A stretch of 64,000 nucleotides of DNA from Lutibacter sp. B1 (GCF_012524075.1 NZ_JAAZUI010000015.1:25042-89041); one strand, 5' to 3'; numbered from the stretch's first letter, positions 8,074 to 16,992 are shown. Notes: generated from the letters alone by a model not told the origin. Made by a program: numbers and translations.

Positions 8074-9273
8074 ATGGGATTAAAAGAAAAATTACATAAT
8101 ATAAAAGAAAAAGGTAAAGGTAAAAAGTGGGCACCTGCTTTTGGAGCACTTCATACTTTTTTATACACACCTAATGACACTACACACTCTGGTGGTCATG
8201 TTAGAGCGGCAGATGATTTAAAAAGAACAATGACAATTGTTGTGTTAGCTTTAATACCTTGTTTAATATTTGGAATGTTCAATACAGGATATCAGCATTT
8301 TCAAGCTTTTGGAGAGCCGGTAGACTTTTTATCTTGGGATGCATTTTGGATTGGGTTTTTAAAGTTATTACCTCTTATAATTGTTTCTTATGTTGTTGGA
8401 TTAGGTATTGAAGTTCTTTTCGCAATAATTAAAGGACACGAAGTTGAAGAAGGATATTTTGTAACAGGTATGTTAGTTCCTCTTATTGTTCCTGTAGATA
8501 TACCTTTATGGATGCTTGCTGTAGCAGTTGTTTTTGGAGTAGTAATTGGAAAAGAAGTTTTTGGTGGTACCGGAATGAATATTTTAAATCCGGCTTTAGT
8601 TATTAGAGCATTCTTGTTCTTTGCTTATCCAACTTGGATGAGTGGTGATAAAGTTTGGGTTACAGGAGCTGCAGAAAGAGCTAACCAAATTATTGAAGGA
8701 GCCAATCTCGATGCCGTTTCAGGTGAAACTATTTTAGGAAGCCTAGCACAAGGAACAGATCTTGGATACTCAGTTTCAGATATGTTTTTCGGTTTTATAC
8801 CGGGGTCAGTTGGTGAAACATCAACATTTTTAATATTATTGGCAGGATTGTTTTTAATATTTACTAAAGTTGGTAGTTGGAGAATCATGTTATCATCAGT
8901 TATTGGAGCAATAGTAATGGGATTAATTTTCAATAGTGTTGTAGATTTTGGTTGGATTCAAGAAGGAACTAAATTTTATACTTTAATGAACACGCCATAT
9001 TGGCATCATTTATTATTGGGAGGTTTTGCTTTTGGAATTGTTTTTATGGCAACAGATCCGGTTACAGCTTCTCAAACTACTAAAGGAAAATGGATTTATG
9101 GATTTTTAATAGGATTCTTTTCAATAATGATTCGTGTTTTCAATCCTGCATATCCGGAAGGCGTTATGTTAGCAATACTATTAATGAATGTATTTGCTCC
9201 AACAATTGACCATTATGTGGTTCAAGGTAACGTTAAAAGAAGATTAAAACGTTTAAAAGTAAAAACAGCTTAA
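8074..9273 (+). CDS. nqrB: Na+-translocating NADH:quinone reductase subunit B
   Basis: NqrB is the large integral-membrane subunit that carries a covalently bound FMN and riboflavin and forms part of the sodium path. The 399-residue protein has about ten hydrophobic segments and family motifs such as GGTGMNILNPALVIRAFLFF and MATDPVTASQT near the C-terminus. The FMN attachment threonine is expected in a Ser-Gly-Ala-Thr motif. Here the matching stretch reads DAVSGETILG (about residues 213-222), so Glu replaces Ala before the Thr. The ApbE flavin transferase that modifies such sites is encoded 5 kb downstream. The gene is tightly packed between nqrA and nqrC. Confidence 0.97.
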   Translation: MGLKEKLHNIKEKGKGKKWAPAFGALHTFLYTPNDTTHSGGHVRAADDLKRTMTIVVLALIPCLIFGMFNTGYQHFQAFGEPVDFLSWDAFWIGFLKLLPLIIVSYVVGLGIEVLFAIIKGHEVEEGYFVTGMLVPLIVPVDIPLWMLAVAVVFGVVIGKEVFGGTGMNILNPALVIRAFLFFAYPTWMSGDKVWVTGAAERANQIIEGANLDAVSGETILGSLAQGTDLGYSVSDMFFGFIPGSVGETSTFLILLAGLFLIFTKVGSWRIMLSSVIGAIVMGLIFNSVVDFGWIQEGTKFYTLMNTPYWHHLLLGGFAFGIVFMATDPVTASQTTKGKWIYGFLIGFFSIMIRVFNPAYPEGVMLAILLMNVFAPTIDHYVVQGNVKRRLKRLKVKTA

Positions 9274-9276
9274 CAA

Positions 9277-10023
9277 ATGGCAAAAAATACTGAAAGTAAC
9301 GTATATACAGTACTGTTTGCAACAGGAATGGTACTTGTTGTAGGAATATTATTAGCTTACGTAGCTTCATCATTAAGTGATAAAATTTCTGAAAATAAAC
9401 GTATTGAAAAGCAACAGAATATTTTATACGCAATGGGAGTTAATGAAAATGATGAAAGTAGTGTTTCATTTGTTTCAAAAGATATTGTTGGTGATGAATT
9501 CTCTAAATACATAACTAAACAATTAGTAATAACCGGAACGGAGGCAGTAGAAGACAGTACGGCATATTTAATTGATATTAAAAAAGAAGCTGAATTAGCA
9601 AAAAAAGCTACCTATAAGCGTAGATTACCATTATTTATAGGAAATAAAGATGGAAGAGATTTTTATATAATTCCTGTTAGAGGTAAAGGTTTGTGGGATG
9701 CTATTTGGGGATATGTAGCACTAGATAATCAATTAGTGGTACAAGGAGTTTATTTTGATCATGCTGGTGAAACACCGGGATTAGGATCAAATATTAAAGA
9801 ACGTTTTTTTATGGATGATTTTACCGGAGAGCATATTTTAGATGGAGATAGTTTTAAAGGAATTACTGTAGCTAAAGGGAATGCTGATCCAAAAAACATG
9901 GATAAAACGGATTTTGAAGTAGATGCAATAGCTGGAGCAACAATTACAGGGAATGGTTTAGCAGCTATGTTAAAAAAAGATTTAAAAATGTATCTACCAT
10001 ATTTAAAAACAATAAAGCAATAA
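9277..10023 (+). CDS. nqrC: Na+-translocating NADH:quinone reductase subunit C
   Basis: NqrC is anchored by one N-terminal membrane helix (about residues 9-30) and exposes an FMN-binding domain to the periplasm. The 248-residue protein shows the FMN-binding domain features GLWDAIWGYVAL and HAGETPGLGSNI. The attachment site VDAIAGATITGNGL near residues 214-227 has the Thr to which ApbE links FMN by a phosphoester bond. It starts 3 bases after the nqrB stop and ends 3 bases before nqrD, consistent with translational coupling in the operon. Confidence 0.97.
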   Translation: MAKNTESNVYTVLFATGMVLVVGILLAYVASSLSDKISENKRIEKQQNILYAMGVNENDESSVSFVSKDIVGDEFSKYITKQLVITGTEAVEDSTAYLIDIKKEAELAKKATYKRRLPLFIGNKDGRDFYIIPVRGKGLWDAIWGYVALDNQLVVQGVYFDHAGETPGLGSNIKERFFMDDFTGEHILDGDSFKGITVAKGNADPKNMDKTDFEVDAIAGATITGNGLAAMLKKDLKMYLPYLKTIKQ

Positions 10024-10026
10024 TTT

Positions 10027-10674
10027 ATGGGACTTTTATCGAAAAAAGACGCAAAATTAATTAAAGATCCTTTAGCAGATAATAACCCAATTACCATTCA
10101 GGTATTAGGTATATGTTCTGCATTAGCAATTACAGCTGAGTTAAAAGCATCAATTGTAATGTCTATTGCAGTATTATTTGTATTAGGAGTTGGAAATGTT
10201 GTTATATCATTATTAAGAAACATCATTCCTCCAAAAATTAGAATTATAGTACAATTAATTGTAGTTGCAGCTCTTGTAATTATTGTTGATTTAGTGTTAA
10301 AAGCTTTTGCTTACGAATTAAGTAAAACACTTTCTGTATTCGTTGGTTTAATTATTACCAACTGTATCATTATGGGGCGTTTTGAAGCATTTGCTTTAGC
10401 TAACGGACCTTGGAGATCTTTCTTAGATGGTATAGGAAACTCTTTAGGATATGCAGTAATTTTAATAATAGTAGGGTTTTTTAGAGAACTTTTAGGATCT
10501 GGTACTTTATTAGGATTTAGAGTTTTAGGAGATCCTATAGAAAAAACAGGTGTTTATGCCTTTGGTTATGAAAATAATGGTTTTATGCTATTAGCACCAA
10601 TGGCTTTAATTACTGTAGGAATTATTATATGGGTACAGCGTTATAAAAATACAGATTTAATAGAAGAGCATTAA
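10027..10674 (+). CDS. nqrD: Na+-translocating NADH:quinone reductase subunit D
   Basis: NqrD is a 215-residue membrane subunit with six predicted helices and is homologous to RnfE. Together with NqrE it forms the membrane core that holds a 2Fe-2S centre between the two half-channels. The cysteine in the TNCIIMGRFEAFA motif (about residue 112) is one of the conserved iron-sulphur ligands. The gene follows nqrC by 3 bases. It is separated from nqrE by an unusual 61-base spacer rich in ACTGAAA repeats, whereas all other junctions in this operon are 2-4 bases. Confidence 0.96.
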   Translation: MGLLSKKDAKLIKDPLADNNPITIQVLGICSALAITAELKASIVMSIAVLFVLGVGNVVISLLRNIIPPKIRIIVQLIVVAALVIIVDLVLKAFAYELSKTLSVFVGLIITNCIIMGRFEAFALANGPWRSFLDGIGNSLGYAVILIIVGFFRELLGSGTLLGFRVLGDPIEKTGVYAFGYENNGFMLLAPMALITVGIIIWVQRYKNTDLIEEH

Positions 10675-10735
10675 AATTAGTTCTCAGTTACAGTAATTAA
10701 TTTACTGAAAAACTGAAAACTGAAAACTAAAATAT
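10675..10735 (+). repeat. ACTGAAA-type repeat tract between nqrD and nqrE
   Basis: The spacer contains CTGAAAAACTGAAAACTGAAAACT-like tandem units (about 10703-10730). Similar degenerate stretches lie between leuC and leuD (56927-56946). It carries no reading frame and looks like inserted repeat DNA. Confidence 0.6.
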
Positions 10736-11446
10736 ATGGAACATATAGAATTATTTTTTAAGTCAATATTTGTAGATAACATGGTGTTTGCTACATTCTT
10801 AGGAATGTGTTCATACCTTGCAGTATCTAAAAAAGTGTCAACCGCAGTAGGTTTAGGAGCTGCAGTAATTTTCGTAATGGCAATTACAGTTCCTTTAAAC
10901 TGGCTGTTAGATACTTATATATTAAAAGATGGCGCTTTAGCTTGGTTGGGCCCTGAATATGCTCAATACGATTTAAGCTTTTTATCTTTTATAATGTTTA
11001 TTGCTACCATTGCTACAATGGTACAATTAGTTGAAATTATAGTTGAGAAATTTTCTCCGGCATTATATAACTCATTAGGTATCTTTTTGCCTTTAATAGC
11101 TGTAAACTGTGCTATTTTAGGAGGTTCACTATTTATGCAATCTCGTGAAATACCATCTTTAGGTTTAGCTTTTAATTATGGTATTAGTTCAGGTATTGGT
11201 TGGTTTTTAGCAATTTTAGCTATTGCAGCAATTCGTGAAAAAATTAGATATTCAAATGTACCCGGGCCATTAAGAGGTTTAGGAATTACTTTTATAATTA
11301 CAGGATTAATGGCGATAGGATTTATGAGTTTTGGAGGAATGTTAACAGGAGGTGATGAAGAAAAAGCTGAAACAAAAACTGTACAAGTAGAGACAACTAA
11401 AGAGGCTAATGATTTAGCTAATAATCAAAAAGAAATTAAAGAATAA
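10736..11446 (+). CDS. nqrE: Na+-translocating NADH:quinone reductase subunit E
   Basis: NqrE is the membrane partner of NqrD, homologous to RnfA, with six predicted helices and the conserved cysteine in [12 protein letters not shown] (about residue 124), a ligand of the membrane 2Fe-2S centre. The 236-residue protein is longer than the usual ~200 because of a hydrophilic C-terminal tail (about residues 205-236, rich in Glu and Thr), which is probably cytoplasmic or periplasmic and of unknown role. nqrF starts 2 bases after its stop. Confidence 0.96.
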   Translation: MEHIELFFKSIFVDNMVFATFLGMCSYLAVSKKVSTAVGLGAAVIFVMAITVPLNWLLDTYILKDGALAWLGPEYAQYDLSFLSFIMFIATIATMVQLVEIIVEKFSPALYNSLGIFLPLIAVNCAILGGSLFMQSREIPSLGLAFNYGISSGIGWFLAILAIAAIREKIRYSNVPGPLRGLGITFIITGLMAIGFMSFGGMLTGGDEEKAETKTVQVETTKEANDLANNQKEIKE

Positions 11447-11448
11447 AC

Positions 11449-12759
11449 ATGATATTAGCAGTAAATACTATAGGTACAATTGTTGCAACAGTAATAGCAT
11501 TTTTAGTTTTAACACTGTTATTGGTTGCATTATTATTGGTTGTGAAAGAAAAGTTAGCACCATCAGGCCCTGTAAAAATTAAAATTAACGGAGAAAAAGA
11601 AATTGAAGTAGCTTCAGGAGGATCTTTATTATCTACTCTTGGAAATGCTAAAATATTTTTACCATCAGCTTGTGGTGGCGGTGGTACTTGTATCCAGTGT
11701 GAATGTCATGTGCATTCTGGAGGTGGCGAAGCATTACCTACAGAAACACCTCATTTTACTAGAAAAGAATTATTAGCAGGAGCTCGTTTAGCTTGTCAGG
11801 TAAAAGTTAAACAGGATATGGATATTTCTATTCCTGAAGAAGTGTTTGGTATAAAAAAATGGGAAGCAACTGTTGTTAGAAATTATAATGTAGCTTCTTT
11901 TATTAAAGAATTTGTTGTTGAAATTCCGGAGGATATGAATTATAAAGCAGGAGGATATATTCAAATTGAGATACCTCCATGCGAAATAAAATATTCTGAT
12001 ATTGATATTACAGCACACCCTGATGAGCATGAAACGCCAGATAAGTTTAAACAAGAATGGGATAAATTTGGTCTATGGCCATTGGTTATGAAAAACCCTG
12101 AAACTATTGAGCGTGCTTATTCAATGGCTTCTTATCCTGCAGAAGGAAGAGAAATAATGTTAAATGTACGTATTGCTACACCACCATGGGATAGAGCTAA
12201 AAATGCTTGGATGGATGTAAATCCGGGTATTGCATCATCATATATATTCTCACGTAAACCTGGTGATAAAGTTACTATATCAGGCCCTTATGGTGAGTTC
12301 TTTATAAATGAATCTGATGCTGAAATGTTATATGTTGGCGGTGGTGCCGGTATGGCTCCAATGCGTTCACATTTGTATCATTTATTTAAAACATTAAAAA
12401 CAAATAGAAAGGTAACTTATTGGTATGGTGGTAGATCTAAAAGAGAATTATTCTACTTGGATCATTTCCATCAATTAGAAAAAGTTTTTCCTAACTTTAA
12501 GTTTTATGTAGTATTATCAGAGCCATTACCTGAAGATAATTGGGTAAACAAAAAAGATGTAAATGATGCTGAAGGAGATGGTTTTACAGGTTTTGTACAT
12601 AATGCTGTAATTGACCAATATTTATCAAAACACGACTCTCCTGAAGATATTGAATTGTATTTTTGTGGTCCTCCATTAATGAATAAAGCGGTTGAAAAAA
12701 TGGGACAAGATTTTGGTTTACCAGATGAAAATATTAGATTTGACGACTTTGGTGGTTAA
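11449..12759 (+). CDS. nqrF: Na+-translocating NADH:quinone reductase subunit F
   Basis: NqrF is the NADH-oxidising subunit. It has an N-terminal membrane helix (about residues 9-32), a plant-type ferredoxin domain with cysteines 75, 81, 84 and 116 (Cx5Cx2C...C) holding a 2Fe-2S centre, then an FAD-binding domain (motif RAYSMASYP) and an NADH-binding domain (GGGAGMAPMRSH and the C-terminal YFCGPPLMNKAV). The 436-residue length is normal and all redox ligands are present. It is the last gene of the operon, which is closed by the terminator at 12781-12804. Confidence 0.97.
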   Translation: MILAVNTIGTIVATVIAFLVLTLLLVALLLVVKEKLAPSGPVKIKINGEKEIEVASGGSLLSTLGNAKIFLPSACGGGGTCIQCECHVHSGGGEALPTETPHFTRKELLAGARLACQVKVKQDMDISIPEEVFGIKKWEATVVRNYNVASFIKEFVVEIPEDMNYKAGGYIQIEIPPCEIKYSDIDITAHPDEHETPDKFKQEWDKFGLWPLVMKNPETIERAYSMASYPAEGREIMLNVRIATPPWDRAKNAWMDVNPGIASSYIFSRKPGDKVTISGPYGEFFINESDAEMLYVGGGAGMAPMRSHLYHLFKTLKTNRKVTYWYGGRSKRELFYLDHFHQLEKVFPNFKFYVVLSEPLPEDNWVNKKDVNDAEGDGFTGFVHNAVIDQYLSKHDSPEDIELYFCGPPLMNKAVEKMGQDFGLPDENIRFDDFGG

Positions 12760-12780
12760 TCTAAATAAATTATAAAATAA

Positions 12781-12804
12781 AATCCGATACCTTTGTATCG
12801 GATT
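12781..12804 (+). terminator. Terminator of the nqr operon
   Basis: A perfect 10-bp stem (AATCCGATAC / GTATCGGATT) with a CTTT loop is followed by a T tract. Confidence 0.85.
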
Positions 12805-12829
12805 TTTTTATGAACCTATTTTAAATATT

Positions 12830-13207
12830 ATGGGAAGATCACTTACAAATCAAGAATTACACAATTTAGCGATGAATATAGTTGGAAAGGATCTAGAAAG
12901 AAGAGGTTTTGAGTTTATTGCAATTAATAGTAAATTAAAAAAACACCCTCAGTTTGTTTGTATTGATAAAAATAACGAGAGATATTTTGTAATAGTGAAA
13001 ACATCTGAAATAACTGAGAGACCTATAACATTTGATGTGGTTTGGATGGAAACTTTCAAAAATCATGCAAGAAAAAACAATGCAAAAGTTTTATTTGCAG
13101 GTGTAGGATTAGGAAGTGTGATAAACAAAAGAGAACCTCCAAAAAAAGATGAAGAATATTTATTACAATACGAAGGATTACAATTGTTGGATGTTGAATT
13201 AAACTAA
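12830..13207 (+). CDS. Small conserved protein encoded after nqrF (unknown; nuclease-fold-like)
   Basis: This gene codes for 125 residues with no signal peptide or membrane helix, so it is probably cytoplasmic. It sits between the nqr operon and the OmpA/apbE pair, behind the nqr terminator but in the same orientation. The layout of an N-terminal helix (LTNQELHNLAMNIVGKDLE), two strands (FVCIDKNNERYFVIVKT) with an Asp followed by a V-V-K, and then a helix and strand (AKVLFAGVGLG) resembles the core of the PD-(D/E)XK restriction-endonuclease-like fold. The catalytic set is incomplete. That resemblance is my inference; I recognise no named family. Its position suggests a possible link with Na+-NQR, but nothing proves it. 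Confidence 0.7.
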   Translation: MGRSLTNQELHNLAMNIVGKDLERRGFEFIAINSKLKKHPQFVCIDKNNERYFVIVKTSEITERPITFDVVWMETFKNHARKNNAKVLFAGVGLGSVINKREPPKKDEEYLLQYEGLQLLDVELN

Positions 13208-13228
13208 TAACAACACTTTGTATAAAAC

Positions 13229-13258
13229 AAAAAAAGCTCGCTATTAGCGAGCTTTTTT
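13229..13258. terminator. Bidirectional terminator between the small gene and the OmpA-type gene
   Basis: The stem AAAAAGCTCGCT / AGCGAGCTTTTT has a short loop and A/T tracts on both sides, and serves two convergent genes. Confidence 0.85.
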
Positions 13259-13274
13259 TGTTTTAAAATATATG

Positions 13275-14120
13275 TTATTTAACTTCAACTTTGCTTTCAA
13301 GTAAATCGAAGAATTGATCTAATTTAGGCATTAAAACAATACGCGTTCTTCTGTTTCTTGCTCTACCTTCAACAGTATCATTGGTTTCTAATGGCAGATA
13401 TTCACTTCTACCTGCAGCAATTAAACGTTTAGGGTCAATGTTAAAATCATCTTGTAATACTCTAACAACTGATGTAGCACGTTTAACACTTAAATCCCAG
13501 TTGTCTTTCATATCTGCAGTACTTATTGGTTTATTGTCGGTATAACCTTCTACCATAACTTCCATATCAGGTTGAGCACCTACAACTTCAGCTACTTTAC
13601 CTAACACTCTTTTTGCTTCATTAGATATTGTAGCACTACCGCTTTTGAATAAAAGTTTATCAGCAATTGAAATATAAACTACTGTTTTTTCAACATCTAC
13701 AACAATGTCTTCATCATTAAATCCTTCTTTTAGGACACTTTTCAATTTAAATCCTAAAGCTAAATTGATAGAATCTTTGCGATTCATGGCTTTTTGAATA
13801 TGTTGAATGTACTCATCTTTTTTAGCCATTTGTGATAATGTTTCTTTAATATTATCTGATGCAGACTTAGATAATACAGTTAAATTATCAACATACTCTA
13901 ATGTTTTGTCCTTGTCTTTTTTTAGACTTTCAACTTGTTGTTGAAGCGCAACAACTCTACCTTCATTTTCAACTTTACACTTCATTAAATCAGCCTTAAC
14001 ATCAACAAGTTCTTGGCTTTTTTTAGTAAGTGAATCTTCTAGTTCGGTATACTTTTTTTGTGATACACATGAACTTAGCATCACAGATGCTAAAATCATT
14101 AACGCAAATATTTTTCTCAT
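13275..14120 (-). CDS. OmpA-family peptidoglycan-binding lipoprotein
   Basis: The 281-residue protein starts with a lipoprotein signal (lipobox LSSC near residue 18). A long polar coiled coil follows (about residues 25-115, with regular Leu/Val and Lys/Glu spacing), then a C-terminal OmpA domain. The peptidoglycan-binding motif is visible as GYTDNKPI and NWDLSVKRATSVVRVL, with the conserved Asp and the RARNRRTRI arginines. It would anchor the outer membrane to the cell wall. It has its own TAnnTTTG element (minus strand, 14143-14150) and lies divergent from apbE. Confidence 0.9.
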   Translation of the reverse strand: MRKIFALMILASVMLSSCVSQKKYTELEDSLTKKSQELVDVKADLMKCKVENEGRVVALQQQVESLKKDKDKTLEYVDNLTVLSKSASDNIKETLSQMAKKDEYIQHIQKAMNRKDSINLALGFKLKSVLKEGFNDEDIVVDVEKTVVYISIADKLLFKSGSATISNEAKRVLGKVAEVVGAQPDMEVMVEGYTDNKPISTADMKDNWDLSVKRATSVVRVLQDDFNIDPKRLIAAGRSEYLPLETNDTVEGRARNRRTRIVLMPKLDQFFDLLESKVEVK

Positions 14121-14142
14121 AATTTTAATTATTTAATGTGAA

Positions 14143-14150
14143 CAAATTTA
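14143..14150 (-). promoter_or_regulatory. -7 promoter element of the OmpA-type gene
   Basis: The minus strand reads TAAATTTG, matching TAnnTTTG, 22 bases before the ATG. Confidence 0.45.
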
Positions 14151-14264
14151 GAAAAAAGATGTTAAAGTTTTACATTTACTAAATAATTTAAGATGAATTT
14201 AAGAAATTTTAAAATCTTATATTTACAGGCTTAAATTATAGTGTTTATTAATAAATAACAGAAA

Positions 14265-15254
14265 ATGAAAAGATATATTTTGTATTTGATGGTTTTTATT
14301 TTTCTTTCTTGTAAAAATAAAGAGAATAGCTTAAAAACTATTGAAGGCAATGCAATTGGAACCACTTTTTCAATTCGATATTTAGATAACAAAGATGATG
14401 TAGAATTTGATACTATGATTGATAGTATTATAAAAAAAGTAAACAATTCTCTTTCCACATATATATCTACATCGGACATTTCAAAAATAAACAAAGGCGA
14501 TACCACAATTATTGTTGATGAAATTTTTGAAGAAGTATTTTATAAATCTGAAAAAATTTATCAAGAAACCAATGGTATGTTCGATCCAACAGTAGGTGTT
14601 TTGGTAAACGCTTGGGGATTTGGACCTGGAGATAAAATAGAAAACTTAGACTCTGTAAAAATAAAAGAACTTTTAAAATATGTAGGTTTTAATAAAGTAA
14701 GCCTGATAGATAAAAAGGTGCAAAAATTGTATCCTGAAATTTATTTTGATTTTAATGCTATAGCTAAAGGTTCTTTAGTGGATGATATTGGAAAGCTTTT
14801 TGAACAATCAGAAATTGAAAATTATATGGTTGAGATTGGTGGTGAAATAAGAGCAAGAGGCATTAATGATAAAGGTGTGCCTTGGAGAATTGCTATTGAA
14901 AACCCTAATTTTGACGGAACACGTTCTTTTGCAACTACTATTCAATTACATAACGAATCTATTGCATCTTCGGGTAATTACAGAAAATACAGAATTGCTG
15001 AAGATGGAAAAAAATATGTGCATACCATTAATACCAAAACAGGTTATGCAAACGAGAGTAATTTGTTAAGTGCATCAGTAATTTCAAAATTAGATTGTGC
15101 AGATGTTGATGCTTATGCTACAGCTTTAATGGCAATGGGATTGGAAAAATCAAAAGAGTTTTTAGAAAATCACACCGAGTTAAAAGCATTTTTAATTTTT
15201 GCTGATGAAAATGGCAATTTAAAAACGTTCAAAACCGAGAATTTCGATAATTAA
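14265..15254 (+). CDS. apbE: FAD:protein FMN transferase ApbE
   Basis: ApbE takes FMN from FAD and attaches it to a threonine in target proteins such as NqrB and NqrC. The 329-residue protein starts with a lipoprotein signal (Cys near residue 16, in FLSCKNK), so it is periplasmic and membrane-anchored, as is usual. Family motifs are present: EGNAIGTTFSIRY at the N-terminus, TNGMFDPTVGVLVNAWGFG in the middle, the metal and FAD site FDFNAIAKGSLVDDIG, VEIGGEIRARG, and HTINTKTGYA. Its closeness to the nqr operon (about 1.5 kb) fits its role in maturing Na+-NQR. Confidence 0.95.
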   Translation: MKRYILYLMVFIFLSCKNKENSLKTIEGNAIGTTFSIRYLDNKDDVEFDTMIDSIIKKVNNSLSTYISTSDISKINKGDTTIIVDEIFEEVFYKSEKIYQETNGMFDPTVGVLVNAWGFGPGDKIENLDSVKIKELLKYVGFNKVSLIDKKVQKLYPEIYFDFNAIAKGSLVDDIGKLFEQSEIENYMVEIGGEIRARGINDKGVPWRIAIENPNFDGTRSFATTIQLHNESIASSGNYRKYRIAEDGKKYVHTINTKTGYANESNLLSASVISKLDCADVDAYATALMAMGLEKSKEFLENHTELKAFLIFADENGNLKTFKTENFDN

Positions 15255-15260
15255 TCTCAC

Positions 15261-16022
15261 TTATTTAAAGCAAACAGGTAATATTTCTCCTTTAGTTAAA
15301 CAGTATTTAGTAATTTGTTCTTCAGTTAGTTCTTTGGAATAATTAATTTCTTGAACTTTAAAACCAACATTTCTTAAGCGGTCAAAATAATCTTTACCAT
15401 ATATTCTAACATGATCATATTGTCCAAAATGTTTTGCTTTTTCTTCAGGTGAAGTTATTGAAAAATCTTCATAGGTTTTTTCTCTGTTTAAATCTTGTGG
15501 AATTTGAAAAATCCCCAAACCACCGGATTTTAAAACTCTATATAGTTCACTCATTGCTTTATGGTCATCTTCAATATGTTCTAAAACATGATTGCATAAA
15601 ATAACATCAAAGCTATTATCATTAAATGGTAAATCACAAATATCGGCTTTAATATCTACTATTGGAGAATATAAATCGGCAGTAATATAATCTAAGTTTT
15701 TTTGTTTTTTAAAAATTTTTAAAAAACATTGCTCAGGAGCAATATGCAACACTTTTTTTTGAGTTGTAAAAAAGTCAGTTTCATTTTTTAAATACAGCCA
15801 AAGCAATCGGTGTCTTTCTAACGAAAGTGTGCTTGGAGATAAAACATTTAAGCGTTGTTTTTCATAGCCATAAGGTAAAAACTTTCTAAAACTTTTGCCA
15901 TCAATAGGGTCAGTATAGTTATTGCCTTTTAAATAAATTGAAATTAATGGTCTAACCCAATAACTAACTTTAATTAAAATTGGGCGAGGTATATTGTTTA
16001 ATATAAATTTAAAAAGATTCAT
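15261..16022 (-). CDS. Class I SAM-dependent methyltransferase
   Basis: The 253-residue protein has a class I methyltransferase core. The SAM loop appears in degenerate form as VLHIAPEQCFLKIF (about residues 88-101), followed by the acidic ADLYSP and the DICDLPFNDNSFDVILCNHVLEHI stretch typical of the methyltransf_11 group. The N-terminal 85 residues are basic and contain two short hydrophobic patches. The substrate is unknown. The ATG overlaps the stop of map by one base (TAATG), so the two are translationally coupled. No promoter was found between them. Confidence 0.85.
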   Translation of the reverse strand: MNLFKFILNNIPRPILIKVSYWVRPLISIYLKGNNYTDPIDGKSFRKFLPYGYEKQRLNVLSPSTLSLERHRLLWLYLKNETDFFTTQKKVLHIAPEQCFLKIFKKQKNLDYITADLYSPIVDIKADICDLPFNDNSFDVILCNHVLEHIEDDHKAMSELYRVLKSGGLGIFQIPQDLNREKTYEDFSITSPEEKAKHFGQYDHVRIYGKDYFDRLRNVGFKVQEINYSKELTEEQITKYCLTKGEILPVCFK

Positions 16023-16831
16023 TAAAGATTTTCTCTAAACTCATCTTCTTCATTACTATCAATACCTAAGGCTTCATAAATATATTTGAAGGTTGATAGT
16101 AATTCCGGTTTTCCATTCACTATAGCAACATCGTGTTCAAAGTGAGCACTAGGTTTTCCGTCTTTGGTTAAAATAGTCCACCCATCTTTAAGTTGAGTTA
16201 TTCTATGTGTTCCTAAATTTATCATTGGTTCAATGGCTACAACCATACCTTCAATAAATTTTTTACCTCTACCTCTACGTCCGTAATTTGGCATTTCAGG
16301 ATCTTCGTGCATTTCGCTACCTACTCCATGACCAACTAATTCTCTAACAACTCCATAGTTGTGTTTTTCACAATAATTTTGAATGGCACTACCAACATCA
16401 CCAACTCTATTACCTGCCTTGAATTCACGAATTCCAATATATAAACTTTCTTTAGTAACTTGTAATAGCTTTTTCACATCTTCAGTAACATTTCCAACTT
16501 CAAAAGTATAAGCATGGTCACCATGAAATCCGTTTTTATAAGCACCACAATCAATTGATATAATGTCTCCGTCTTCTAACGGTTTATCATTTGGAATTCC
16601 GTGTACAACTTGCGCATTCGGACTCATGCATAAACTGTTAGGGAAGTCGTACAATCCTAAAAAACTAGGATAAGCTCCATGAGAACGAATAAATTCTTCT
16701 GCAAGTTTGTCTAAATATAATGTAGTTACTCCTGGTTTTACTTCTTTAGCAAGCATACCTAAAGTTTTTGATACTATAAGTGCACTTTCACGCATTAACT
16801 CAATTTCTTCGCGAGTTTTAATTTTTATCAT
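16022..16831 (-). CDS. map: Type I methionine aminopeptidase
   Basis: Map removes the initiator methionine from nascent proteins. All five metal ligands of the dinuclear site are present: Asp94, Asp105, His168, Glu201 and Glu232, with the substrate-contacting His78. The 269-residue length is that of type Ia enzymes, without an N-terminal zinc-finger extension. The C-terminus has an acidic tail (about residues 255-269). It is followed by an overlapping methyltransferase gene on the same strand and preceded by a TAnnTTTG element (minus strand, 16852-16859). Confidence 0.97.
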   Translation of the reverse strand: MIKIKTREEIELMRESALIVSKTLGMLAKEVKPGVTTLYLDKLAEEFIRSHGAYPSFLGLYDFPNSLCMSPNAQVVHGIPNDKPLEDGDIISIDCGAYKNGFHGDHAYTFEVGNVTEDVKKLLQVTKESLYIGIREFKAGNRVGDVGSAIQNYCEKHNYGVVRELVGHGVGSEMHEDPEMPNYGRRGRGKKFIEGMVVAIEPMINLGTHRITQLKDGWTILTKDGKPSAHFEHDVAIVNGKPELLSTFKYIYEALGIDSNEEDEFRENL

Positions 16832-16851
16832 GTATTCACAGAATTATTTCG

Positions 16852-16859
16852 CAAAGGTA
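16852..16859 (-). promoter_or_regulatory. -7 promoter element of the map-methyltransferase operon
   Basis: The minus strand reads TACCTTTG, matching TAnnTTTG, 20 bases before the map ATG. Confidence 0.45.
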
Positions 16860-16960
16860 CTTTAAAAAAAATAATTTCAAAGTTTGATAAATGTTATTTA
16901 CCACAACTATTGTTGTGCCATAAAGTGACTTTTGACAGGGTTTTTGGTTAAAATGATTTG

Positions 16961-16968
16961 TAAATTTG
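16961..16968 (+). promoter_or_regulatory. -7 promoter element deciding the CoA-transferase start
   Basis: TAAATTTG matches TAnnTTTG and overlaps the upstream in-frame ATG at 16966. That ATG therefore cannot be on the message, and initiation at 16993 is favoured. Confidence 0.5.
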
Positions 16969-16992
16969 ATATCTAATTTTAGAATTATAGTT

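Noticed and set aside
16966..16992. An upstream in-frame ATG for the CoA-transferase
   Set aside because: It overlaps the TAnnTTTG promoter element at 16961-16968, so the codon would not be in the message.
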